Assembly (NCBI GenBank): GCA_910592005.1 | Contig: CAJVPP010001706.1 | Coordinates: forward strand, 1 to 18,277 | Reading direction: 5' to 3' | Length of the DNA: 18,277 nucleotides | Origin: Funneliformis mosseae | Lineage: Eukaryota; Glomeromycota; Glomeromycetes; Glomerales; Glomeraceae | Shown: piece after piece, positions 7,943 through 17,786 of the stretch | Position numbering within the stretch: the first letter of the stretch is position 1 | Layout of the letters: each line of letters begins with the position of its first letter | Notes under the pieces: generated by a model | What the model was told of the DNA's origin: nothing | The model's input: the letters and a program-made list of their open reading frames with translations, nothing else | Database searches by the model: none | Made by a program: the position numbers and the translations under genes

Positions 7943-9931
7943 ATGGTTATTCAAGAACACGGAAATCTTAGTAACTATGTATTATTGAAGGGAGAAACTA
8001 AAGGTGCAATTGAAATAAAGGATTTTTTAACAAAAGATCTTATTTATATAAAGAAACGATATAAGGTAACTCATAAATTTTTTTAAAGTAAAGTTATTCT
8101 GAACCGGAAAGAGGAAATAATTTACTAAAGATTTCTAAATAAAAAACATATGTATATAAATAAATAAATAAATAAAAAATAAAAAAGGTTCCTGGGGCGT
8201 ATGTATCCAAGTTACTTGACCCAGTGTCTAAAGCCGAATTAGCCGAAGTACAAGGAAAGAGATCAAACGCAAAATTAAAACAAATTATTTTATATCAAGT
8301 AAGAAGCTTTTCCTTTTCAAAAAAAAAAAAAAAAAAAAAAAAAATTTTTTTTTTTTTTTTTCAACATACTAAGAATAAAATTTTCCACACATTCTTTTGA
8401 TTAGCCAGATGATATTATAGATTTAAAGGATAGTGGAGTGTTAACCTTCGAATATAGATTCTATTGGGAAGACGAAAAATATTTATGGAAAAGAAGAAAT
8501 ATAGGGTTTAGTAAAGAATTAGAATGTAAATTGGTTCATGGAGATGATCCAGGTATAGGAGTATGTATTTTTAAACAAGAAAGTAAAACTTTAGGTTGTT
8601 TAACAATTATGTATTATAATATGGAAAGAATACCTGTACGTGATAAGAAAGGGTTAGAATATTTGTTGGTTATGACGTTATTATCTTTTCTGGATAAATG
8701 GGATGATGATAATATTTCTAAACCAAAAAATGAATTTATACTTGGGGAAGAATCAAATGGTGATTTGGTAGAATTACTTGAAGATAGAAAGAAAAAAAAA
8801 CCTGATAAAAAGAGTGAAAAATTAATCATACAATTAGCCGAAGAAGAAGCTAACATGCAAGAACAATTACGTAAATTAAAAGAACAAGAAAAGAGAGATG
8901 AAGAATTTGCCAGACAACTACATGAAGAAGAATTAAGATCTACGAATCCTAATTATAATGAAAATGAAAACGTAACATCTGATCATAATAACTCAACTTC
9001 AAATGATTCACATGATAATTCTCGATTAAATTCCATGAAGCCCACTACTAGTTTTGCAAATGAATCAACGGGATATAACAAAACGCCAACTTTGAACGAA
9101 TCAAATTCAACAACAGATTCCAACAAGGAAAAAACACTTCCACCACCACCAGCTTCTTCATCATCTATATCATCGTCAATAACTGCATCATCCACAAACA
9201 CTTACTCATCCACAAATGTAACAACATCATCACCTTCCGAACGAGAAGAATATTACAGAACACGTCCCCCACCTTCTCCACCTTCCGCTGTTATACCTCC
9301 AAAACTTCCTCCAAGAGTTCCTTCCTATTATTCAGATAACTCCAATTCACTTCCTACTACAACTCTACCTCCTTCACCACTTCCTCCATCACCTCTTCCT
9401 CCAGGAGTTCCTTCCTATTATCCAAATAATTCCAATTCAACACTTTCTCCAGGATTTTCTTATTATCCGGTTAACACCAATTCTTCTCCTTCACCACTTG
9501 CTCAAGGAGTTCCATCCTATTATTCGGACAATTCTTCTACTTCATTTCCTCCTAATTCATATCCCCCTCCTTCTTGGAATTCAACTTATCCTAATGCTGC
9601 TTATACAAAAACGGAGAATAATCATAATCCTTATGTTATGCCAACGCCCTCAATACCCACATTTTCTAGTCAATATCCTCTTAATAATTATAATAGTGGT
9701 GTAACTTCACCTACTGGTCCTACTGGTGGTTCCGTGAATTATGGTACGGCTGATTCTCAATCTATTAATTATTATCCAAATCCCCCAAATCCACCGGCTT
9801 CTGGACCTATTCCTTATTATCCTCCTCAATTTGGGAATGCTAATGATAATAGATATAGTGGGTACAATACGGGATTCAATGGATATAATAATGGATATAA
9901 TAATGGGTACGGTGGTGGATTTAACCAGTAG
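7943..9931 (+). CDS. Unrecognised fungal protein: folded N-terminal half, charged helix, Pro/Ser/Tyr-rich tail
   Basis: Three exons (7943-8065, 8188-8298, 8405-9931), each a whole number of codons, give 586 residues. I do not recognise the family with confidence. Residues 1 to about 195 look globular, with alternating beta-like segments (VLTFEYRFYWEDEKYLWKRR, ELECKLV, IGVCIF, LGCLTIMYYN) and then a hydrophobic helix GLEYLLVMTLLSFLDKW. Residues about 205-258 form a highly charged helix ending DEEFARQLHEEEL (243-255), which resembles ubiquitin-interacting (MIU/UIM-like) helices. The rest is low complexity: Ser/Thr/Asn-rich, then Pro-rich with a class II SH3-ligand-like PKLPPR (377-382), four degenerate PSYY/SYYP units, and an NGYNNGYNNGYGGG end. 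No signal peptide or membrane helix is evident. The pattern suggests a cytosolic adaptor, by inference only. Confidence 0.8.
8319..8361. repeat. A26T17 tract inside intron 2 of the 7943-9931 gene
   Basis: A run of 26 A (8319-8344) is followed immediately by 17 T (8345-8361), inside the 106-nt intron 8299-8404. The junction is a perfect AT palindrome. Length is likely to vary between individuals and to be error-prone in sequencing. Confidence 0.9.
9311..9540 (+). repeat. Degenerate PSYY repeat units in coding sequence
   Basis: Related units of about 37-40 bases begin at 9311, 9411, 9449 and 9503, encoding PRVPSYYSDNSNS, PGVPSYYPNNSNS, PGFSYYPVNTNSS and QGVPSYYSDNSST. DNA similarity is visible as well as protein similarity (shared core GTTCCTTCCTATTAT in the first two), so local duplication is likely. 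Confidence 0.7.
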
Positions 9932-10440
9932 TATTTTATAACGCTGTAAGGGAAAAAGGACGCTTTTATATTTTTCATCTTGATCATTTGTGTAGATATT
10001 TATAATCCGTAGATCGTATTATTTATTTGTGTAAAGTAATAAACAATCAATATATTGAGTAATAAAAATATATTATACTTTATTACTGACAAATTTAATC
10101 GGAAAAAAAAAAAAAAGTACTTTTGTCTAATTTAATTACAACACAAAAAACATTTGCATATTATAATATATAACAATCAATTTAACAAATAAAAAAAAAA
10201 ACATAAAAATAAAAAGATTGTTACATGTAAAAATGCATAATTACAATATTGTAAAAACAATAAAAATTATTTCGATGAATTTAAAGAAAATTAAATGATT
10301 CTCTCTTTCTTCAATAACCTTTTTACTTTCTTTTTTGAAATGTAAGTTCTTTATTTTTTTTTTTTTGGTTAAATAAGGTTATTGATGATAATAATATCAG
10401 AAAAAAACGTCAAACTTTTTTTGAATTATATAATGATGTA
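9932..10440. other. Convergent 3' region between the 7943-9931 gene and DNAJC7
   Basis: About 500 AT-rich bases with no gene. AATAAA at 10038-10043 is 107 bases past the upstream stop. TTTATT at 10350-10355 gives a minus-strand AATAAA 86 bases past the DNAJC7 stop. Several A-runs lie between them. Confidence 0.5.
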
Positions 10441-12905
10441 TCATCCAAAGTGAAATTGATGCTTTCCATTATGATATCCACTAGTTCTTTGCCTTGGGAA
10501 ACCCTGTGAAGAGAATCCTCCAAATGAGGACCCATGGAATCCTGAATTTCCACCAAATCCTCCCCTTGTTCCTCCTCCCATATTAGGCATTTCCCCTCCC
10601 ATAAACATTTGGAAGAATAGATTAGGATCTACTTCAAAGTCCGATGATCCATTTAATCCATCAATATCAACTCCACTATCATATCTTTGTTTCTTGTTTG
10701 GATCCCCAAGAATTGCATAAGCTTCTCCAATTTCTTTAAATTTAACTTCCGCATCAGAATCTCCACAATTTTTATCAGGGTGATGCTGAAGTGCTAATTT
10801 TCGATATGCTTTTTTAATCTCACTCTCGGATGCATCTTTACTGACTCCAAGAATCTTATAATAATCTTTTCGTTGTGATTTTTTGAGTTCTAGTTCAGCG
10901 TTTCTTAATTCTTTACGAATATCAGGATTATTACTTTCCAAATCCATCGCAAGTTTTAAATCTTGTACAGCTTCTTCATATCTTTCTAATTTGATGTATG
11001 TATCTGCTCTTCTCCTTAATACTTTGACAAAATTAGGATCTATTTCTAATGCTTTACACATATCACTTAATGCCTCCGTATATTTTCCAAGTTTAATTAG
11101 AACTGCTGACCTATTTGAATAAAGTTTAGACATCATGCCCGCATTCGATGGATCGATTTCAAGAGCTGCACTATAAATATCATATGCTGATTTATAATCC
11201 TTTATTTTGAAAGCATCATTACCAGCCTTCTTTTGACTTTCAAGTGCTCTTGATTTCTTTAAATAATCGTATTAACAATGATTAAAGGTAATAGCGTTAA
11301 AGAAAATAAAATAAATAAAATCAAACTAATAACATTAGGATAAAGTTAGTTACCTTCAGTAATATACGTGCTTTTGAATTATCTGGGTCGCAACGCAATG
11401 CTTCCTGACAGTGAGCGGAAGCCTTTATATTATCTCCCTCGATGTACAATATTCGTGCTCTCAACACATGAGCATCAGGATTTTTTGAATCCGAACGTAA
11501 AATTTCACTAAAATAATATATAAATTCTTTGGTTAGAAATTCGTAGGTCATAAAATGAATTTTTTTATGTTTTATTTACTTCGCCATCCTTCCCGCTTCT
11601 CCAAATTCTTTTTGCTCTAATAGTGCTTCACCCTTCATTATTTTCCATTTGGTTGGGACTTCATCCAAAGAGGTCGCTGCTCTATCAATCGCATTCAATG
11701 CCAAAGGATATTGCTGATTTTTTAAATATACTTCTGCTTGGTGAATGTAACCTTGAACTTGGAGCAACTGCGCATATTCAGCTTTTGCTTGTGAGTTTGT
11801 ATCATCAATGCTTAGTACATGCTTATACATTCGTTCGGCTTCACTTAGGTTACCAAGTAAAAAATTACATTTTGCACAACGAATGTAAGCTTTAATTAAT
11901 GATGGATCCAAAGAAATTGCCCATTTACAATCATTTAGCGCTTCTTTTGGTTTCCTCAACATCATTAAAGCAGCGGCTCGGTTGTTATAATATGTTGGAG
12001 TATTTGGATCAAGATCTGTAAAATTGAAAATTGAAAAGGATATCAATAATGTGTAATCGAATTAGCCATGAATTATGAGATTTTTTTCACGAACATCTCG
12101 AACACCATTCAATCTATCGATGTATGATTTGGAGTGTCCCCACATTCTGTATTAGCCTTCGTCTAAGCCACTCTTGTATATAACACTTACTAAATACCCT
12201 TGTAAAAAGTATGCTAAGGTATCGGCCCAAATTTTATAAAGTACCCATCAAAAACATGCAAATATATAGTAGTTCGGATTAAAGTACTCATAAATATTAC
12301 TCGAGTACTTTACAAATTTGTAAATACCCAGTAAATGGCGTTGATTGACATTCTATAAAAAAATGATTGGACACCTTATTAACTTACCTATAGCTTGGGT
12401 ATATAAAGTAACAGCTTGATTATAGTTTCCACGTTTATAACTTTCGTTTGCTTCATTTTTAATATCTTCCGCAGAAATTGGTCTAATTGAATCCAAAAAA
12501 AAAAAAAAATAAAGAGATCAATAACCCATAACGTTATTAAATCTTTCGATTAACGCCTTGCTTTTCTTTTTTTGAACAAGTACGAATTCTGTATAGTTTT
12601 CAAAAAAACGATTATAGGCCGATATTCTAAATTCCTTCTCGATTGTTCTTTACTTAAGTGATTATTATTATTCTTATTTTTTTTATTTAAATAAATAGAT
12701 TCTCAACCTGTATGACAAATTGCAAATCCTATTGTACTATGACTACAATTATGAAAGAAGAAAGTTTCTTTTTAAGCTACTCTTAGACAAGAGACTTTTT
12801 TTCTGTGAGGATCGAGTTTTTTCATAGACCCAGCACATCTTGAAAATGTTAGAGTACTCACGTATTAAATTGTTCTGGAATATCGGTTTCCATAGCAGTA
12901 GCCAT
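10441..12905 (-). CDS. DNAJC7: DnaJ homolog subfamily C member 7-like TPR co-chaperone
   Basis: Five exons on the minus strand (12905-12862, 12482-12388, 12015-11580, 11507-11354, 11256-10441) join in phase to 514 residues; human DNAJC7 has 494. The family links Hsp70 and Hsp90: TPR domains bind the chaperones and the J domain stimulates Hsp70 ATPase. TPR helices occupy about residues 20-360, with recurring [Y/F]xNRAAAxxxLxxxxEALxD-type patterns and units near 20, 48, 82, 205, 250 and 288. The sequence [16 protein letters not shown] leads into the J domain (about 374-440), with HPD at 402-404 and KKAYRKLAL preceding it. The protein ends in a Gly/Phe-rich tail finishing HQFHFG, like the FxFG end of animal homologues. 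Introns 1 and 2 (379 and 372 nt) are much longer than the others. The start ATG 12903-12905 gives [15 protein letters not shown] before the first TPR. It lies 26 bases from a long T-run on its strand. Confidence 0.92.
12279..12313. repeat. 10-bp inverted repeat in DNAJC7 intron 2
   Basis: TAAAGTACTC (12280-12289) and GAGTACTTTA (12303-12312) are perfect reverse complements with a 13-base loop. The surrounding intron also has repeated AAAGTA and AAATACCC strings. This may be a small inserted repeat. Confidence 0.55.
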
Positions 12906-12928
12906 ACTTATTAAGATGGTATTTATAA

Positions 12929-12967
<39 letters not shown>

Positions 12968-13269
12968 TTAAATAACTATAAAATTAAACGAAAAAAATTA
13001 TTATTGAAATTGAGTACTTTTTGAATTAAGCATCGAACCCCCTTTTTTAGGGCTAGTAAAAATCGGTAATATGGATCAAAAGCTTGAGGTAAGCGCCGGA
13101 TGGAAGCGCGTAGAAGGTCAAAGAAAAATCCAATTATTCCTGACAATTAAAGACAATTGTCTATCATAGGGATTTGGTTCTTTTGCTTGTGATACTTAAT
13201 TGAAACTTAGTATCGAATATTAATTCAACTATAGAAAAAGAAATTACATTTGTGGCTTATGAGACAATT
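12906..13269. other. DNAJC7 promoter side and 5' flank of tRNA-Thr
   Basis: No supported gene. A 33-base A run (12932-12964; poly-T on the DNAJC7 strand) stands just upstream of the DNAJC7 start. A 12-bp palindrome AGACAATTGTCT lies at 13151-13162, and its half AGACAATTG recurs at 13262-13270, ending on the first base of the tRNA. No consensus heat-shock element was found, although DNAJC7-type genes are often stress-linked. Confidence 0.5.
12932..12964. repeat. A33 homopolymer upstream of DNAJC7
   Basis: An uninterrupted run of 33 A on the plus strand, read as poly-T in DNAJC7 orientation and ending 26 bases before its ATG. It is a likely nucleosome-excluding promoter element or 5' UTR pyrimidine tract. 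The length may be unstable. Confidence 0.9.
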
Positions 13270-13341
13270 GCCTCTTTGGCCCAGTGGTAAGGCGTCGCTC
13301 TCGTAAAGCGAAGATCGGTGGTTCGAATCCGCCAAGGGGCT
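13270..13341 (+). tRNA. tRNA-Thr (anticodon CGT)
   Basis: A 72-base sequence folds as a complete cloverleaf. The acceptor stem is GCCTCTT/AAGGGGC (with one T-G pair). The D stem is GCC/GGC. The anticodon stem TCGCT/AGCGA encloses loop CTCGTAA, so the anticodon is CGT, reading ACG threonine codons. The T stem GGTGG/CCGCC encloses TTCGAAT, and the discriminator is T. The internal promoter is intact: A box TGGCCCAGTGG (13277-13287) and B box GGTTCGAATCC (13320-13330). There is no intron. T-runs at 13355-13359 and 13361-13366 can terminate RNA polymerase III. CCA is not encoded, as expected for a nuclear gene. Confidence 0.95.
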
Positions 13342-13775
13342 ACTAGTTACATCATTTTTATTTTTTAATGGTGAAACAGGAAATCTTTTGCAATTTTAAA
13401 TAATTTTTTTTAAATTTCCCAAAACTGACATACCCCTCCAGAATCGTAGTACAAATAAATATTTACGCAAATATTTATTGCTATATTTATTGCTATTTAT
13501 ATACAGCATTTACTTTTTTACCTAAGAGAGATATATATACATTGCGTGTTTCATTAAAATAGATCAATAAAAACCAGTTTGTATAATAAAAAAAGTTATT
13601 AATACATACATTTTAAAAAAACGTACCTTGTTTGTTCCCTTTTTTTTTTATTATAATTTTTTTTTTTATTTTTGTATTTTTTATTCTTCTTTAAAGAGTG
13701 AGAGTGTTTAGATCTGTCAACTTTCAACGTTAATAAGCAATAATCTAGAAGTATAGTTAAAATAAATAATATAAA
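13342..13775. other. Upstream region of SLC35C1
   Basis: After the tRNA terminator, this stretch holds repeated TATTTATTGCTAT/ATTTATTGC strings (about 13458-13498) and a strongly pyrimidine-rich segment with long T-runs (13636-13692) on the coding strand before the SLC35C1 start. No other gene is seen. Confidence 0.5.
13355..13366 (+). terminator. RNA polymerase III terminator of tRNA-Thr
   Basis: TTTTT (13355-13359), A, TTTTTT (13361-13366) begin 14 bases after the mature tRNA end, the usual position for oligo-T Pol III termination. Confidence 0.7.
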
Positions 13776-15201
13776 ATGGGTTCACTTGACGAAAAATCTG
13801 ATGAGAAACCCTTTCTTCCGGCTCCAGCAACCTCTGCATCCGCATATGCTCACCGCCAAAAACAACATTCTCCAACAATCATTCTACTGGTGGTCGCGTT
13901 TTACTGGCTTGCTTCTCTAGCAGTAGTATTTTTAAATAAATTTATTCTAAGTAGTTCGGAGTATAAATTTCCATATCCATTATTTGTAACATGGTTTCAA
14001 CTCCTCGTCGCGTTGATTATCCTACTGGTTTGGGGAACTTTGGGAAAAAGGTAATCATCAAATTGTAAAAATGTGGAGAGTGAGTGGTAGAGCGAGAGAA
14101 AAGGGTTGGCGTCATCGATGCATCTTTGATGTCTAGTAGGAACCTGTGTTACCTTTTGTACTCACCCAAAACCATGTTTTTGTAAATTCTACATTTTTTG
14201 AACACGTGCAACTAGTTTTAAGACCTTCTCTCTTATCCCGCCGTTTGAATTTGATATGAAAATTGCCCGCAAGGTAATACCTTTGACGTTTATGTACGTT
14301 ATGATGTTGGCCTTCAACAACTTGTGCCTACAATATGTAGAGGTTACATTCTATCAGGTTTGTTATATTTGAATTAAACTTGGGAGTGATCTTGGTATTA
14401 ATTAAAGAATGAATTTCAAATAGCTCATAATATAATCAATTAGGTTGCACGTTCACTTTCAATCCTTTTCAATATAACTTTCACATATACTCTACTTGGA
14501 GCTAAAACTTCATTTGCCGCATTGATTTGTTGTGGTGTTGTTTTCCTTGGATTCGTGATTGGTTCCTACGGGGAAATAAACTTCTCTTGGGAAGGAATCA
14601 TTTACGGTGTCGCTTCCAGCGCATTCGTTGCATTGTATGGCATTTATGTTAAAAAGACCCTTAGCGCAGTGGACAATAACCAATGGTAAATTAAATACAC
14701 CCTTTACATCGTTCGTTCACCTATAATTCACCAACTAATGTCATTTTGATTTATCCTTCTTTAGGCGATTACTCCATTATAACACAACTTTATCAATAGT
14801 TTTCCTTTTCCCATTAGTACTTTTTTCCGGTGAATTACAAAGCATTGTCAACGTGTATTTCTTGGATGATTGGGGATTTTGGACATTGATGACTATCACC
14901 GGCATCACAGGATTCGTCATCAACATTGCAATGTTCTTGCAAATTAAATTCACAACACCTTTAACAAACACAATTTCAGGAACTGCAAAGAGTTGTTTCC
15001 AAACTGCTTTGGCAGCTTGGTATTTCCAAAATCCAATTTCACCCTTGGTAAGTTCATTACGTTATAGATCATCCCGATATTAATCTCCTATATTAATGAA
15101 TGATTTCTTTACTTTATTAGAATGGAACTGGTATATTTCTCGCTTTATTCGGTTCAGGTTTATATTCTTGGGTGCGATATAGGGAAATGCTCCGAAAATA
15201 A
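13776..15201 (+). CDS. SLC35C1: GDP-fucose transporter, Golgi (SLC35C1 type)
   Basis: Five exons (13776-14050, 14216-14357, 14444-14685, 14765-15047, 15121-15201) join in phase to 340 residues; the human protein has 364. These nucleotide-sugar transporters exchange cytosolic GDP-fucose for luminal GMP in the Golgi. After a soluble N-terminus, about ten hydrophobic helices follow from residue 35 on. Family marks include FYWLASLAVVFLNKFIL near helix 1, LAFNNLCLQYVEVTFYQVAR, FGVxASxxVxLxxIY-like GVASSAFVALYGIYVKK, and the late block FTTPLTNTISGTAK (282-295). The SGTAK block, and the absence of the GALNK motif of GDP-mannose transporters, separate it from Vrg4-type carriers. The end EMLRK is short and basic. 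For exon 2 the acceptor at 14214-14215 was chosen, because a closer-looking AG nine bases downstream breaks the frame. SLC35C2-like function is the main alternative. Confidence 0.9.
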
Positions 15202-15328
15202 GTTTATTTTCTATATTTCATAACTTAAACGTACGAACATTATATACATATATATATTTATATACAATTTAGATTATTTTGTTACTCGAGAATGAATTTT
15301 TGGAATTTTTTTTTCCCCCGAGGGAGGG

Positions 15329-15334
15329 AATAAA
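15329..15334 (+). terminator. Candidate poly(A) signal of SLC35C1
   Basis: AATAAA lies 127 bases past the SLC35C1 stop, at the start of an (AAT)n stretch. Consensus hexamer only. Confidence 0.35.
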
Positions 15335-15352
15335 TAATAATAATAATAATAT
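15331..15352. repeat. (TAA)n microsatellite
   Basis: A short trinucleotide run of TAA/AAT units in the SLC35C1 3' region, following a CCCCCGAGGGAGGG segment. Confidence 0.8.
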
Positions 15353-16210
15353 TAGTAATAGACTTTTTGCATGTGATACTTTGTGGTAGACAGTTTATAA
15401 ATTTAATTATTATATTTGATTAATAAAATATTCAAAAAAAAAAAAGTTGCAATTTATATAAATTCCATTTTGTACCAACATAAGCCATATCTAATAATGT
15501 GCCACAATGACTTTATTCATGGCTGCGGTATTATTTATCTCGCAGTAATCGATTATCAGTATGATGTAAATATGTAACGTATGAATGATTTTAACATACA
15601 TTCTTATTACTCAGTACTGAACAAACTAATGTAAAAATTGGTTTATTTAGTGTGGCTTCGGAATTAACGAAAACAGTCCTAAATCCTTGTTAAAAGACAA
15701 GAAAATTATAAACAAACAAATTTAAAGCCTATCTACCTATGTTGCGTTCAAGTCAAAGGATTGATTGGTTCAAGGGGCGGGTTAATCTATATGGCTTCGT
15801 TATAGGCTTATAGGAAAAATTTTTTTTTTTCGAGAAGTAGAAAAAAGGCTTTGCTGATCGATCGATTCCTTCGTGATTTGACAAGTTTTAAACGTAACTA
15901 TATTACTCCAATAATTAAAATTGATGACACCCGATTATTTTAATGTAAAACACACTAACTTTAAACTGGCGGCTCGGCTGTTTTGTGGCGTGGATTGTGT
16001 AACGTCTTTGTTTTGGACTATTTCGATTTTGGGACATTTCATTTGAAAGATGATCAAACTTTTACCTCTCTTTTTTAATGACTAAATTGTTAATTTTTAC
16101 GAAAAAATCTCTTTTTTAATGTCTCTCTGATTTATTATACTATTTTATTTTTGTTCTTATAGGGTGCAACAAATTTAGAATAGGTTTTAAAAAATTAAAG
16201 GCTTCAAACA

Positions 16211-17786
16211 ATGGAGCCAATTGACGAAAGTACAGCACCTAGCGAATCATTACAAACGGTTCCAATCTATAATTTAGACGCGTCGTCTTCCGATAGTGAT
16301 TCTGATGACCAAGGACGTATGGGCGGTCCTCCTGTAGGACCTCCAATAGATACAAGTACTTTATCGCTTTCAGGCGTTCCTCAAACTTCACAGCGTCAAC
16401 GAATACAGGTACCACAACGTTCTTATGCTTCAATGCCGAGACATGAGAGAGCACTTTCAGAGCTATCAGCTGTAGCAGAATCTGTACAAACTAGGCCTAG
16501 TGTTGATGAAGAATACCTGTTTGACGAAGATTCTACCAGCGAAGAAGAGCCTTTTCAACCAGGTCAAACTGTAATGACACCTCAATCGGTTGCTAGTCCA
16601 AATACTCAATATGAATCTCATCCTGTTGCTGACGTCCCGGTTACTACTTCTAGATCTGATAATCGTGGCTTAAGACCTTTAAGTTTACTAGGTGGTCTTG
16701 AATCATCTCAAGGTCGACATGCAGATGTGGAGAAAGGGTTACCTTTACATACGAAAGGTTCTTATTTATATTTCTAATAATTCGCCAGCGTTTTGTAAAT
16801 GAAAGCATAGAAAAATTTTAAATCAATGCTTAATTCTGATTGAAGTTGACCGATTCTTTGGATTCGATTTTTTAGAAAGGTTATCTAAGCTTATTTATAA
16901 ATTTTTTTCGTATTTAGAAACAACGCCATCTGAACCTAAATCGCGTGCAATAAATAAAGAAACGACAGTACCAGCGGAACATCCAAGTGATGCAAGAGGA
17001 TATCGTCGCTCAAGAGATGAACATATGTATCATCACCGTGAATCTTCGGATCTCTTACCATTAACTCTTGTATCAGGAGGAGGCGGACTTTCGTTTTCAT
17101 CTCATTATGCATATCTTCCTTCCCCTTTTGGTAAAGTTATAACTCGATCACAAATTATGGCTAGAGTTGCTTGGTTTTCTCAGCTGGTCATATTTAATAT
17201 AATCTACGCAGGATATAAATTAAGTTCTTCCGAACAATTGGTGGAAGGAAAACATTCCACGTTTAATTTAATTGGATTAGTCATTATTCCACTTATTTTC
17301 TTAATTACCTATATTTTAGTTGTTACAATATGGACTTATATAGACCTTTGGAATAAAGAATTTTATCCATCTTTCACGGTTTTATATTACTCTCCTCTGA
17401 TGATTTTTTCAATATTTTTCGGGGAAAAGAAACGAGTTGATGTATCGAAATTTCATGAAGTAAATTATGGAGCAAAATGGTGGAGATTTGGTGCGACAAG
17501 CGTAAGAGAAAGTTTGATAATGACTTTCTATTGTTTATTTGTTATAGGTTTCATTACATATGATATAGTAGGTAAAGTTTTCAATCAACGTAATGCTGAA
17601 GTATCAGAAGTATTTGAAGATTTTGTTCCATCTTTATTTCTGTTGGTCGTCTTTTCATTGGGATTTATAGTATCTATATGGGCTTTAATTGAAACTATTG
17701 TAGCAGGAAGTATGCATGGTAGTGGTGAAGGAAAGAAAAGATTAGTGGGTGTATTACCGAATGCATTCAAAACAAAAAATTTATAA
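16211..17786 (+). CDS. Unrecognised multi-pass membrane protein with disordered acidic N-terminus
   Basis: Two exons (16211-16757 and 16918-17786) join in phase to 471 residues. I do not recognise the family. Residues 1 to about 255 are hydrophilic and likely disordered, with acidic Ser-rich clusters (SSSDSDSDD near 26-34; FDEDSTSEEE near 108-117) that look like casein-kinase-type phosphosites. Hydrophobic segments lie at about 265-283, 301-323, possibly 335-350, then 380-403 and 420-446, so four or five membrane spans. Between them is a polar segment with KWWRFGA (about 369-375). The C-terminus is basic. The intron donor GTTCTT is atypical; the second exon was accepted because its frame is open right after an AG and continues the same polar composition for 35 codons before the next Met. 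A shorter protein from Met219 is the alternative. Confidence 0.72.

Larger units (their letters stand above)
15202..16210. other. Intergenic region between SLC35C1 and the membrane-protein gene
   Basis: About 1 kb with no supported gene or RNA. It contains the TAA microsatellite, an A11 run near 15433, TGATTGG (CCAATCA on the minus strand) at 15762-15768, a GATCGATCGATT string near 15856, and a less AT-rich stretch at 15967-16005 (GGCGGCTCGGCTG). The last 200 bases are pyrimidine-rich and likely hold the promoter and 5' UTR of the next gene. Confidence 0.5.

Noticed and set aside
8614..9201. Two reverse-strand open frames (8614-8856 and 8983-9201).
   Set aside because: They mirror the Ser/Pro/Glu-biased codons of the real gene on the plus strand and show no independent coding signal.
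9498..9941. Two Ile/Leu-rich plus-strand open frames (9498-9704 and 9741-9941).
   Set aside because: Out-of-frame readings of the Pro/Tyr/Asn-rich tail; their hydrophobic look comes from shifted TAT/AAT codons.
10883..11895. Plus-strand open frames opposite DNAJC7 (10883-11122 and 11623-11895).
   Set aside because: Antisense to well-supported TPR exons, no recognisable content.
12188..12350. Complete MITE with defined ends in DNAJC7 intron 2.
   Set aside because: Only short matching strings (TTACT, AAATACCC) are seen at the putative ends, and no clear target duplication. Kept as a finding about an enlarged intron, not annotated as an element.
13070..13190. Short open frame starting ATGGATCAAAAGCTTGAG and followed by GTAAGC, like a first exon with a donor.
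   Set aside because: Only six codons before the donor-like site, no downstream exon before the tRNA gene, and no recognisable protein.
12906..13269. Heat-shock element upstream of DNAJC7.
   Set aside because: No run of correctly spaced GAA/TTC triplets was found; nearby matches have the wrong spacing.
14777..17770. Reverse-strand open frames opposite SLC35C1 and the 16211 gene (14777-14971, 16239-16454, 17585-17770).
   Set aside because: Each lies wholly opposite a supported exon and has no domain or start context.
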